Positions 1 to 6,775 are shown, counted from the first letter of the stretch. The stretch: 11,783 nucleotides of DNA from Streptomyces sp. NRRL WC-3618 (GCF_001280005.1 NZ_LGDW01000100.1:1-11783); one strand, 5' to 3'. Translations and numbers: made by a program. The notes: generated by a model from the letters alone, not told the origin.

Positions 1-1321
1 CCCCCGGATCCACCGGAGCCTCGTTCAGCGCGATGCCCGCAGCCGTGGGATCCAGCGCCCGCACCTCGCTCAGCAGATCCTCGCCACCCCAGTTCAACGC
101 GGGATGCGGCGGCGGAAACAGATCGACGACATACGCACCCCGCCCCGCGGACACCACACCACCCCCGGAACCGGCGGAACCGGCAGAACCGGCGGAACCG
201 GCGGAGCCACCCCGCACCGCACGCCGAGCCGCCTCCATCCCCGCTCCCGCGTCCCACGACCCGACCGCGCCCTCCCCCTCCTCCCCCGCCGCCCCCGCGT
301 ACCGCTCCGCCAGTTTCCGCACCCGGCCGGCGGCCTCCCGTACGCGCTCCTCCGTGAGCGTGCCGTCCCGCAGCGCGTCGATCACCGCGTCCCGGCAGGC
401 CAGTGTGGTCGCCAGCTCCGGTACCGCCACGATCACCTGGTCGGCGCCGGCGGCGAGGGCGAGCCGGGCGCCGGCCGCCTCGCCGTACCGGTCGGCGATC
501 GCCTTCATCTCGAGGGCGTCGCTGACGAGGACCCCCTCGAAGCCGAGGTCGTGGCGGAGCAGGTCGTCCAGGATGCGACGGCTGAGGGTCGCGGGCCGCT
601 CCGGATCCAGCGCCGGGTACACCACATGCGCACTCATCAGCATCGGCACGCCCGCCGCCACCGCCGCCCGGAACGGCTCGACGTCGGCGCGGATCTCGTC
701 GTACGACCGACGGTCGACCGCCATCTCGTGGTGGCTGTCGGTCACCGTGCCGCCGTGGCCGGGGAAGTGCTTGGCGCAGGAAGCGACACCGCGGGCCTCG
801 GTGGCCGTGATCCAGGCGCGGAGGTGACGGGCGGCGAGTTCCGGATCGGCGCCGAAGGAGCGGGTGCGGACGATCGGGTTGTCGGGGTGGTGCTGGAGGT
901 CGGCCACAGGGGCGTACGAGACGGTGATGCCGAGCGAGGCCAGGTGACCGGCGAGGGCGTCGGCGCAGCGGGCGGTGAGGTCGGGGTCGTCGACGACGCC
1001 GAGGGCGTAGGAGCCGGGGACCTCGGGGGCGCCCGCGGCGACGAGGTGGCCGATGCCGCCGCCCTCGTTGTCGATGGCGACGAGGAGATCGGGGCGCAGG
1101 GCGCGCAGCTCGTCGGTGAGGCGGCGGACCTGGGCCGCGTCGCGGACGTTGCGGGTGAAGAGGATCACGCCGCCGAGGCCCCGGTCGATGAGCCGCTTGA
1201 GGGTGTGCGGGACGCCGGTGGTGCCGTCGAAACCGGCGACGAGGCACCGGTGGACGGCTTCGTCGAGGTCGACGGGCAGGTCGAGGGGCAGGTGGTGCCG
1301 GGGCTGCTGCGTCGACTTCAT
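1..1321 (-). CDS. GH3 beta-N-acetylhexosaminidase (NagZ-like), 3' end outside window
   Basis: Glycoside hydrolase family 3 enzyme expected to remove terminal beta-linked N-acetylglucosamine from cell-wall fragments or chitin oligomers. About 440 residues are visible and the frame is still open at base 1. Seen: an IDNEGG substrate-loop motif near residues 83-88; KHFPGHG at 184-190; the TDSHH segment with D195/H197, matching the Asp-His acid/base dyad of NagZ enzymes; and VSDALEM at 266-272, where D268 is the expected nucleophile. After residue ~345 a low-complexity linker with AGS repeats (about 371-386) leads into a second domain, so this is the longer two-domain form rather than single-domain NagZ. 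No signal peptide is visible, suggesting a cytoplasmic enzyme. ATG at 1321 is chosen because GAGG lies 7 bases upstream; an in-frame ATG at 1360 would add 13 Pro/Arg-rich residues but has GGAGG only 2 bases away. Family assignment is firm; the substrate is inferred. Confidence 0.93.
   Translation of the reverse strand, partial: MKSTQQPRHHLPLDLPVDLDEAVHRCLVAGFDGTTGVPHTLKRLIDRGLGGVILFTRNVRDAAQVRRLTDELRALRPDLLVAIDNEGGGIGHLVAAGAPEVPGSYALGVVDDPDLTARCADALAGHLASLGITVSYAPVADLQHHPDNPIVRTRSFGADPELAARHLRAWITATEARGVASCAKHFPGHGGTVTDSHHEMAVDRRSYDEIRADVEPFRAAVAAGVPMLMSAHVVYPALDPERPATLSRRILDDLLRHDLGFEGVLVSDALEMKAIADRYGEAAGARLALAAGADQVIVAVPELATTLACRDAVIDALRDGTLTEERVREAAGRVRKLAERYAGAAGEEGEGAVGSWDAGAGMEAARRAVRGGSAGSAGSAGSAGSGGGVVSAGRGAYVVDLFPPPHPALNWGGEDLLSEVRALDPTAAGIALNEAPVDPG
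167..202. repeat. 9-bp tandem repeat inside the GH3 gene
   Basis: Four consecutive copies of GGAACCGGC (plus-strand reading), with one G-to-A change at the first base of copy 3 and a decaying fifth copy to about 208. On the coding (minus) strand the repeat gives an Ala-Gly-Ser linker of the GH3 enzyme. Because the unit is a multiple of three, copy-number change by slippage would lengthen or shorten the linker without a frameshift. Confidence 0.85.
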
Positions 1322-1372
1322 CGGAGGACCTCTGGGTCTGGCTGGGGGTCTGGCGGGCATGTCCTCCGATGA
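1318..1372 (-). promoter_or_regulatory. 12-bp inverted repeat overlapping the GH3 start codon
   Basis: TCATCGGAGGAC (1318-1329) and GTCCTCCGATGA (1361-1372) are perfect reverse complements separated by 31 bases. In the minus-strand transcript the 5' arm carries a GGAGG ribosome-binding sequence just before an in-frame ATG at 1360. The 3' arm carries CCTCC and the ATG at 1321. Folding would pair the GGAGG with CCTCC and bury the downstream start codon. The loop contains a 12-base direct repeat beginning GCCAGACCC, twice. The element could be an mRNA translational switch or a two-site operator; the sequence alone does not decide. Confidence 0.6.
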
Positions 1373-1522
1373 TAGAAGTCACCAAAACTCCAGCACAAGA
1401 TGAATCAAACAACCAGAAAATGCCAAGACCTGCGGCGTGGGATGAGCTTGAGATGAGCGGAAACGCTGTTTCAGCCGTACTTCCCGAGGAACGACCCCTT
1501 GCCGTGGAACAACTCGCTACCT

Positions 1523-1549
1523 GCATACGGGTACCCCGTACCCCTATGC
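1523..1549. promoter_or_regulatory. 27-bp imperfect palindrome, candidate metal-regulator operator
   Basis: The site reads GCATA, one base, GGGTAC, three central bases, GTACCC, one base, TATGC. All positions are symmetric except the flanking single bases and the CCC centre. It lies 14 bases before the ATG of the DUF6153 gene and overlaps the expected -35 zone, a position suited to repression. It also contains two direct copies of GTACCCC. G/C-tract palindromes with A/T ends are used by copper sensors such as CsoR, but the half-site order here does not match the CsoR operators I know, so the binding protein is unknown. Confidence 0.55.
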
Positions 1550-1558
1550 ATCTCCCGC

Positions 1559-1564
1559 TAGGAT
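1559..1564 (+). promoter_or_regulatory. candidate -10 box for DUF6153-DUF305
   Basis: TAGGAT fits the actinobacterial TAnnnT -10 pattern and lies directly after the palindrome. A transcript starting 7-8 bases downstream would begin at about 1571-1572, where a GTG in frame with the DUF6153 gene sits. That would make a leaderless message and explain why there is no ribosome-binding site before the ATG at 1563. No good -35 is visible 17 bases upstream. Confidence 0.35.
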
Positions 1565-1994
1565 GACCCACGTGACAGCCCGCGCACAGCGACAGCAGCG
1601 CACGCACCCCCGGTACTGGTGGGCGCGTGCGTTCGTCGTGCTCGGGCTGCTGGTGGGTGTCGTCGCGATGCACGGCCTCGGGCCGGGTGGCATGTCCGTC
1701 GCGATGGCGGACGCCTCCCACCATGGCCGGCAGGCTGAGCGGATGAGCATGCGGGCCGGGCCCGCCGAAGAATCCCTCTGCCACCACATGGGCTCGCACG
1801 GCGGCCACGCCCAGCACGCCGACGCGACCTGCGCGTCCGGCGCCCTCCCGGCGGGCCACACCTTCCCCGCTCTCACGCCCGACCCGGCCGGCGCCTCGGT
1901 CACGGCCGCCCGCGCCGACCGCTCGCTGCCCCGGTCCCCCGAGGGCGCGAGAGCACCACCCTCGCTGGCCGAACTCCAACTCCTGCGGATCTAG
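1563..1994 (+). CDS. DUF6153 family small His-rich membrane-anchored protein
   Basis: A 143-residue protein with a basic N-terminus, one hydrophobic segment at about residues 19-40 (signal anchor or uncleaved signal peptide) and an exported, low-complexity tail. The tail from about 53 to 100 is rich in His (pairs at 53-54 and 74-75, singles at 79, 82, 85, 99), with Met at 61 and 63 and Cys at 73 and 90: plausible metal ligands. The C-terminus ends in PPSLAELQLLRI, which I associate with DUF6153 proteins of streptomycetes. No molecular function is established for the family. The start is uncertain: ATG 1563 has no Shine-Dalgarno sequence, and GTG 1572 could be a leaderless start. It is followed 70 bases later by the DUF305 lipoprotein, so the two are probably co-transcribed. 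A periplasmic-side metal-binding role is inferred from composition and neighbours. Confidence 0.8.
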   Translation: MTHVTARAQRQQRTHPRYWWARAFVVLGLLVGVVAMHGLGPGGMSVAMADASHHGRQAERMSMRAGPAEESLCHHMGSHGGHAQHADATCASGALPAGHTFPALTPDPAGASVTAARADRSLPRSPEGARAPPSLAELQLLRI

Positions 1995-2002
1995 AGGTCG
2001 CC

Positions 2003-2019
2003 GCACGCCGTCGGCGTGC
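2003..2019 (+). promoter_or_regulatory. hairpin between the DUF6153 and DUF305 genes
   Basis: GCACGCC and GGCGTGC form a perfect 7-bp stem with a 3-base loop, 9 bases after the DUF6153 stop codon. There is no T-tract. It may be a weak terminator, an attenuator or an RNA-stability element that lets the two genes be expressed at different levels. Confidence 0.45.
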
Positions 2020-2064
2020 CCGCGCGCACACCTCAATTCCCTTTCGCACAGCAGGAGTTCCAGC

Positions 2065-2679
2065 ATGCGCACCATCCGCAAGACCTTCGTCGCCCTGACC
2101 GCCACGGCCGCCCTCGCCCTCACGCTCACCGCCTGCGGCAGCGACGACGGCAACAGCGACAAGAGCACCACCAACAGCGGCGCGAGCAGCAACAGCAACA
2201 GCGGCAGCAGCAGCAGCAAGGAGACCGGGGACCACAACGCCCAGGACGTCACCTTCGCGCAGGGCATGATCCCCCACCACCAGGGCGCCCTGATGATGGC
2301 GAAGGCGGCGGCCGGCAAGGCCTCGTCCCCCGAGGTCAAGTCCCTCGCCGCCCGCATCGAGAAGGCTCAGACGCCGGAGATCGAGACCATGACCGGGTGG
2401 CTGAAGACCTGGGGCAAGGACGTCCCGGCGGCGGCGGAGTCCATGCCCGGCATGGAGTCCATGGAGTCGATGCCCGGCATGGACCACGCCGCCGCCGGCA
2501 AGGAGTTCGACAAGAACTTCCTGACCATGATGATCGAGCACCACAAGGGCGCCGTCACGATGGCCACCACCGAGAAGGCCAAGGGCAAGTACGGCCCCGC
2601 CACCTCCATGGCCGACGACGTCATCCGCACCCAGAACGCCGAGATCACCGAGATGACCAAGCTCCTCGGCAAGAGCTGA
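2065..2679 (+). CDS. DUF305 domain lipoprotein, Met/His-rich
   Basis: A 204-residue exported lipoprotein. The first 24 residues form a lipoprotein signal peptide with lipobox LTAC, lipidated Cys24. Residues 27-52 are a Ser/Asn linker. The DUF305 domain (about 60-204) has two similar halves: GMIPHHQGALMMA (67-79) and MMIEHHKGAVTMA (155-167), the paired-His and Met pattern of this four-helix family. Between them lies a Met-rich stretch at 127-139 with two MPGM motifs. DUF305 proteins include CopM of Synechocystis, a copper-binding resistance protein, so copper binding outside the membrane is the best guess; it was not tested here. AGGAG at 2053-2057 stands 7 bases before the ATG, so this start is secure. 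It is probably in an operon with the DUF6153 gene and is convergent to the sensor kinase gene across a strong hairpin. Confidence 0.92.
   Translation: MRTIRKTFVALTATAALALTLTACGSDDGNSDKSTTNSGASSNSNSGSSSSKETGDHNAQDVTFAQGMIPHHQGALMMAKAAAGKASSPEVKSLAARIEKAQTPEIETMTGWLKTWGKDVPAAAESMPGMESMESMPGMDHAAAGKEFDKNFLTMMIEHHKGAVTMATTEKAKGKYGPATSMADDVIRTQNAEITEMTKLLGKS
2173..2219 (+). repeat. AGC/AAC triplet-rich tract in the DUF305 linker
   Basis: A run of mostly AGC and AAC codons with a few GGC and GCG encodes the Ser/Asn linker between the lipid anchor and the DUF305 domain. It is imperfect and in phase, so length changes would not disturb the reading frame. Confidence 0.6.
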
Positions 2680-2737
2680 CACCGATACCGACAGCGCAAC
2701 CGGTACCAGTACCGCTACCGCTACCGGCACCACCGAT

Positions 2738-2765
2738 GAGCCGGCCGGCCACCACCGGCCGGCTC
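2738..2765. terminator. bidirectional terminator hairpin between convergent genes
   Basis: GAGCCGGCCGG (2738-2748) and CCGGCCGGCTC (2755-2765) form a perfect 11-bp stem with a 6-base loop. It sits between the ends of the DUF305 gene and the sensor kinase gene. No T-run follows, as is usual in high-GC actinobacteria. A degenerate TACCG-type repeat (about 2700-2727) precedes it. Confidence 0.8.
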
Positions 2766-2805
2766 GTCCCACCACTCTCCCCAGACCCCTCTGCCCCCAC
2801 CGCTC

Positions 2806-4254
2806 TCACTCCTGCCCGCCCACGGTGAACCCGATGACCGCCCCGCCCCCCTCCCGCCGGTTCGCGAAGGGCGCCCCGCCGTGCGCGATGGCCACCTCGC
2901 GCACGATGGACAGGCCAAGCCCCGAGCCGGGCAGGCTACGGGCGTCGGCGGCACGATAGAACCGGTCGAACAGGCGCAGCAGATCCCCCTCGGCGATACC
3001 GGGCCCCCGGTCGAGCACCTCCACCCGGATCACCCCCTGCCGTACGCCCAGGCGCCCCTGCTCCGGTCCGGTGACCGCGATCTCGATCGGCGCCGTGCCG
3101 CCCCGGTCGAACTTGGCCGCGTTCTCGACGAGGTTGGACATCGCGCGCTGGAGCGCGGCGGGACGGGCGTCGGCGGTGGTGTCCCCGCTCGCCCGTACGA
3201 GGACGTCCCGCCCGGTACGCCGCCGGGCCACCACCGCGACCTCGTCCGCGAGGTCGGCGAGATCGATCCGCTGCTTGGGCTCGGTGTCCGACTGCCCGGC
3301 CGCCAGATCCACCAACTCGTTGACCAGATCGGTGAGTTCACGTGCCTCGATGGCGAGGTCGTCGACCAGGTCCTCCCGGGTCGCGGGCGGCAGTTCGTCG
3401 ATGCGGCGAAGCAACGAGATGTTCGTACGCAGGGAGGTGAGCGGGGTGCGCAGCTCGTGCCCCGCGTCCTGGACCAGTCGGCGCTGGTCCTCCTCCGACT
3501 GGGCGAGCCGGCCGAGCATACGGTCGAACGAGCGCCCGAGGCGCCCCACCTCGTCGGCCCCGGTCACCGGCACCTGGATGCCGAGCCGGCGGGTACGGGC
3601 GACGTCCTCGGCGGCGGCGGCGAGGATACGCAGCCGGTGCGTGATCCGCCGGGCCAGCCACCACCCGAACAGCCCGGCCGCGATCACGACCGCGGCCATC
3701 ATCAGGATCGTCCGCTGCTGGAGCTCCCGCAGCAGGTCCTCCGTATCGCTGAACTCCTGCGCGACCTGCACCGCGCCCCGCCCCGCGGGCTGCCCGGGCC
3801 CCTGCTCACGGGCGCTCTCGCCGCCCAGCGAGACGGTCGCGATGCGGTAGACGTCCTGGCCGACGTCGACGTCCTTGTGCTGCACGGTCAGCCCGGCGAC
3901 CGGGGACGCGGCGATACGGCGGTCCTCGGCGGTGACGGGCAGCGCCGGACTGCCGCCGTCGACGATCTCTCCCCCCGCCCCGAGCACCTGCACGTCGGTA
4001 CGGCTGGGCCGGACGATGTCGTGCCCCGGCTCGGACGACGAGAAGTCCTGCGGCGTCATCGTGTTGTGCCGCACCTCGTCCTGGAGGTCCCCCACGACCT
4101 CGGCGAAGGCGGACTGCTGGTCCACCCGGACCAGCCGCGCGGCGGCGTCGTACGACAGGAACCCGACCAGCACCGTCACCCCGGCGGCGACGGCGGCGAA
4201 CGACACGGCGAAGGTGGTTTGCAGCGAGGACAGTTGCGCCCTCCGCCGGGTCAC
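2806..4254 (-). CDS. two-component sensor histidine kinase (HAMP-HisKA-HATPase)
   Basis: Membrane sensor kinase of 482 residues that should autophosphorylate and pass phosphate to the adjoining regulator. Order: short basic N-terminus, TM1 about 13-36, extracytoplasmic sensor region about 37-181, TM2 about 182-201, HAMP about 202-255, HisKA with GHELRTPLTSLRTN and phospho-acceptor H266, then the HATPase domain with N-box N374/N378, G1 box DRGPGI (415-420), F-box RFYRA and G2 box GSGLGLSI (443-450). All catalytic boxes are intact. The HisKA segment resembles MprB-type kinases of actinobacteria, but I do not assign a name. The sensor region has no evident cofactor or metal motif. The GTG start at 4254 follows the regulator stop codon with no gap, implying translational coupling. 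The stimulus is unknown; an envelope or metal signal is suggested only by the convergent DUF305 gene. Confidence 0.95.
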   Translation of the reverse strand: MTRRRAQLSSLQTTFAVSFAAVAAGVTVLVGFLSYDAAARLVRVDQQSAFAEVVGDLQDEVRHNTMTPQDFSSSEPGHDIVRPSRTDVQVLGAGGEIVDGGSPALPVTAEDRRIAASPVAGLTVQHKDVDVGQDVYRIATVSLGGESAREQGPGQPAGRGAVQVAQEFSDTEDLLRELQQRTILMMAAVVIAAGLFGWWLARRITHRLRILAAAAEDVARTRRLGIQVPVTGADEVGRLGRSFDRMLGRLAQSEEDQRRLVQDAGHELRTPLTSLRTNISLLRRIDELPPATREDLVDDLAIEARELTDLVNELVDLAAGQSDTEPKQRIDLADLADEVAVVARRRTGRDVLVRASGDTTADARPAALQRAMSNLVENAAKFDRGGTAPIEIAVTGPEQGRLGVRQGVIRVEVLDRGPGIAEGDLLRLFDRFYRAADARSLPGSGLGLSIVREVAIAHGGAPFANRREGGGAVIGFTVGGQE

Positions 4255-5001
4255 TCAGTCCTCCCGCAGGACGTAACCCACGCCTCGCACCGTGTGGATC
4301 AACTGCGAGGCGCCCGGCTCGTCGAGCTTGCGGCGCAGATACCCGACGTACACGGCGAGGTTCTTCGAGCCAGGGCCGAAGTCGTAGCCCCAGATACGGT
4401 CGTAGATCGTGGAGTGGTCGAGCACGATCCCGGCGTTGCGCACGAGCAGTTCCAGCAGCTCGAACTCGGTCCGGGTCAGCTCCAGCTCCCGCGTCCCGCG
4501 CCACACCCGCCGCGCCTGGAGATCCATCCGCAGCCCGGCCGCGGTGAGCTGCCGCTCGGGGAGGGCGGGTTCCCTCGCCGCCTGCGAGGCGTGGTTTCCG
4601 GCGGGGGCGGCGCTCCTGGGGGTGCGCTCGTCGGGGCTGGTGCGCCGCAGCAGCGCCCGGAGGCGGGCGAAGACCTCCTCGACGTCGAACGGCTTCACGA
4701 CGTAGTCGTCGGCGCCCGCGTCGAGGCCGGCGATCCGGTCGGCGGTCTCGACGAGCGCGGTGAGCATCAGGATCGGCGTACGGTCGCCCTCGGCGCGCAG
4801 CACCCGGCACACCTGGAGCCCGTCGATGCCGGGCATCATCACGTCGAGGACGAGGATGTCCGGCGGCGTGCGATGTGCCTGGGCGAGCGCCTCGACCCCG
4901 TCGGCGACCGCGGTGACCCGGTAGCCCTCAAGAGTCAGGGCCCGCTCCAGGGCGTGGCGGATGGCGCGGTCGTCCTCGGCGAGCAGCACGGTGTGTGACA
5001 C
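4255..5001 (-). CDS. OmpR/PhoB-family response regulator
   Basis: DNA-binding response regulator of 248 residues. The receiver domain (about 4-118) has acidic residues E9, D10 and D11, phospho-acceptor D53 in the VLDVMMPG motif, T81 and K103 in VVKPFD. The C-terminal winged-helix domain (about 152-246) has the usual ELTRTEFELLELL and LRRKLDEPG segments and ends in TVRGVGYVLRE. The linker between them (about 119-150) is unusually long, Ala/Pro/Arg-rich and poorly ordered in appearance. The start is GTG at 5001; no convincing ribosome-binding site precedes it. The gene is first in a two-gene unit with the kinase and begins 77 bases after the FMN reductase gene on the same strand; I see no hairpin in that gap, so read-through is possible. 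The upstream gap holds GTGAGGCG and GTGAGAGGCG, possible weak binding repeats for autoregulation. Targets are unknown. Confidence 0.95.
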   Translation of the reverse strand: MSHTVLLAEDDRAIRHALERALTLEGYRVTAVADGVEALAQAHRTPPDILVLDVMMPGIDGLQVCRVLRAEGDRTPILMLTALVETADRIAGLDAGADDYVVKPFDVEEVFARLRALLRRTSPDERTPRSAAPAGNHASQAAREPALPERQLTAAGLRMDLQARRVWRGTRELELTRTEFELLELLVRNAGIVLDHSTIYDRIWGYDFGPGSKNLAVYVGYLRRKLDEPGASQLIHTVRGVGYVLRED

Positions 5002-5078
5002 CCGCCAAGTGTGCCAAGGGGGTCTCTTACTCGCCTCTCACTCTCCCCGCGCGCCTCACATCCGCCTTCCCTTCGCCC

Positions 5079-5675
5079 CTATCCCCGCAGCGCGTTCAGC
5101 CGCTCCTCGAACGGAACCACCTCGAACCCGCCCGACAGGGGCTTCGGTACCCTCGGCCGGGCCGACAGCCCCGCCATCAGAGCCGTCAGCTCCCCCGCCG
5201 CCCGCTCGATCCGCTCCGGGAGCCCTTCCGCGCCCCAGTCCTCCGAGGCGGCGTACACGGCCGTCGGGACGACCACGGCCCGCAGATACGCGAACAACGG
5301 CCGCATCGCGTGCTCCAGGACCAGCGAGTGCCGGGCCGAGCCACCGGTCGCGGCGACCAGCACCGGCTTCCCGGCCAGCGCGTCCTTCTCCAGCACGTCG
5401 AAGAACGACTTGAACAGCCCGCTGTACGACGCGGAGAACACCGGTGTGACGACGATCAGCCCGTCCGCCCCCGTCACCGCCTCCAGCGCGTCCGCGAGCT
5501 TTGGCCCCGGGAACCCGTTGGTGAAGTTGTGGGCGATCTCCACGGCCAGCTCGCGCAGCTCCACGACCCGGATGTCGACGTCCGTCTGCCGGTCCACGGC
5601 GGCTGCCAGCCGGTCGGCCAGCAGCCGGGTGGACGACGGAACGCTCAGCCCCGCCGAGACGACGACGAGCTTCAT
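5079..5675 (-). CDS. NADPH-dependent FMN reductase, CE1759-type partner of a luciferase-like monooxygenase
   Basis: A 198-residue flavodoxin-like reductase expected to reduce FMN with NAD(P)H and supply reduced flavin to the monooxygenase encoded just upstream. Seen: N-terminal strand with SAGLSVPSSTR (7-17), the flavin-phosphate loop; TPVFSASYSGLFKSFFD (77-93), a family hallmark; and ATGGSARH (109-116) contacting the isoalloxazine region in relatives. Length is normal for the family, and the protein is cytoplasmic with no signal peptide. The ATG at 5675 overlaps the monooxygenase stop codon in an ATGA, so the two are translationally coupled. This reductase/oxygenase pairing is conserved in actinobacteria as CE1758/CE1759 families; the physiological substrate is not known. 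Confidence 0.93.
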   Translation of the reverse strand: MKLVVVSAGLSVPSSTRLLADRLAAAVDRQTDVDIRVVELRELAVEIAHNFTNGFPGPKLADALEAVTGADGLIVVTPVFSASYSGLFKSFFDVLEKDALAGKPVLVAATGGSARHSLVLEHAMRPLFAYLRAVVVPTAVYAASEDWGAEGLPERIERAAGELTALMAGLSARPRVPKPLSGGFEVVPFEERLNALRG

Positions 5676-6775
5676 ACGGCGGTCTCCTCCTTCTCCTGCT
5701 CCTTGCGCGCGGCGGCCAGCAGGGACGCGTGGGTCGGCGCGTCCGGCACGTCTGCCGCGCGCCCCTTGGCGAACTCCTGGCGCAGGACCGGCACGACCTC
5801 CTCGCCGAGCATGTCGAGCTGTTCGAGCACCGTCTTCAGCGGCAGCCCCGCGTGGTCGATCAGGAACAGCTGGCGCTGGTAGTCACCGGCGTACTCCCGG
5901 AAGGCCAGCGTCTTCTCGATGACCTGCTGCGGCGAGCCGACGGTCAGCGGCGTCTGGTCGGCGAAGTCCTCCAGGGACGGCCCGTGCCCGTACACCGGCG
6001 CCTCGTTGAAGTACGGCCGGAACTCGCGTATCGCGTCCTGCGAGTTCTTCCGCATGAACACATGGCCGCCCAGCCCCACGATGGCCTGCTCGGGCGTGCC
6101 GTGGCCGTAGTGCGCGTACCGGGAGCGGTACAGCTCGACCATCTGCCGGGTGTGGTCGGCCGGCCAGAAGATGTTGTTGTGGAAGAAGCCGTCGCCGTAG
6201 TAGGCCGCCTGTTCGGCGATCTCGGGTGACCGGATGGACCCGTGCCAGACGAACGGCGGTACGTCGTCCAGCGGCCGGGGCGTCGAGGTGAACCCCTGCA
6301 ACGGCGTCCGGAACCGCCCCTCCCAGTTCACGACGTCCTCGCGCCACAGCCGGCGCAGCAGGGCGTAGTTCTCGACGGCGAGGTTGATGCCCTCGCGGAT
6401 GTCCTGCCCGAACCAGGGGTACACCGGGCCGGTGTTGCCGCGCCCCATCATCAGGTCCACGCGCCCGTCGGCCAGGTGCTGGAGCATCGCGAAGTCCTCC
6501 GCGATCTTCACCGGGTCGTTGGTGGTGATGAGGGTGGTGGAGGTGGAGAGGAGCAGCTTCTCCGTCCGGGCGGCTATGTAGCCGAGCATCGTGGTCGGGG
6601 ACGAGGGCACGAACGGCGGGTTGTGGTGCTCACCGGTGGCGAACACGTCAAGGCCGACCTCCTCGGCCTTGAGCGCGATGGCAACCATGGCCTTGATCCG
6701 CTCGCGCTCGGTCGGCGTACGTCCCGTGGTCGGGTCCGGTGTGACATCGCCGACGCTGAAGATCCCGAACTGCAT
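5672..6775 (-). CDS. LLM-class flavin-dependent monooxygenase, CE1758-type
   Basis: Luciferase-like monooxygenase of 367 residues using reduced FMN and oxygen. Seen: [10 protein letters not shown] strand at the N-terminus, the barrel segment with [16 protein letters not shown] (45-60), [23 protein letters not shown] (76-98), and [20 protein letters not shown] (104-123), which fit the bacterial-luciferase fold with the CE1758 subfamily pattern. The C-terminal 30 residues are charged and probably disordered. GGAGGG at 6785-6790 (minus strand) stands 9 bases from the ATG at 6775, supporting this start. It is the first gene of an ATGA-coupled pair with the FMN reductase. Upstream is an AT-rich spacer with a possible operator. 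The substrate is unknown; roles in oxidising small organic or sulfur compounds are known for relatives, but nothing here selects one. Confidence 0.93.
   Translation of the reverse strand: MQFGIFSVGDVTPDPTTGRTPTERERIKAMVAIALKAEEVGLDVFATGEHHNPPFVPSSPTTMLGYIAARTEKLLLSTSTTLITTNDPVKIAEDFAMLQHLADGRVDLMMGRGNTGPVYPWFGQDIREGINLAVENYALLRRLWREDVVNWEGRFRTPLQGFTSTPRPLDDVPPFVWHGSIRSPEIAEQAAYYGDGFFHNNIFWPADHTRQMVELYRSRYAHYGHGTPEQAIVGLGGHVFMRKNSQDAIREFRPYFNEAPVYGHGPSLEDFADQTPLTVGSPQQVIEKTLAFREYAGDYQRQLFLIDHAGLPLKTVLEQLDMLGEEVVPVLRQEFAKGRAADVPDAPTHASLLAAARKEQEKEETAV

Noticed and set aside
1331..1357. DasR-type (dre) site in the GH3 leader
   Set aside because: GGTCT elements occur twice but as direct repeats, not the ACTGGTCTAGACCAGT-type dyad expected for the GlcNAc regulator.
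104..1372. Long plus-strand open frame opposite the GH3 gene
   Set aside because: Its product is low-complexity Arg/Gly/Ala sequence. The minus strand encodes complete GH3 motifs; the plus frame is open only because high GC removes stop codons.
1523..1549. Firm assignment as a CsoR or CueR operator
   Set aside because: The G/C-tract palindrome suits a metal sensor, but the arms run GGGTAC to GTACCC, not TACCC to GGGTA, and the spacing to the -10 box is not of MerR type.
1369..1566. 65-residue plus-strand frame in the spacer before DUF6153
   Set aside because: No ribosome-binding site, codon use unlike a Streptomyces gene, and it runs across the palindrome and into the start of the DUF6153 gene. 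Better explained as a regulatory spacer.
2881..4998. 705-residue plus-strand open frame opposite the two-component genes
   Set aside because: Shadow of the kinase and regulator genes. The product has no recognisable domain and is Arg/Gly/Pro-rich.
4255..5001. Identity with the CutRS, MtrAB or MprAB systems
   Set aside because: The pair is generic OmpR/HisKA; the regulator is longer than CutR with an extended linker, and the neighbours of MtrAB are missing. Similarity in the HisKA box is not enough for a name.
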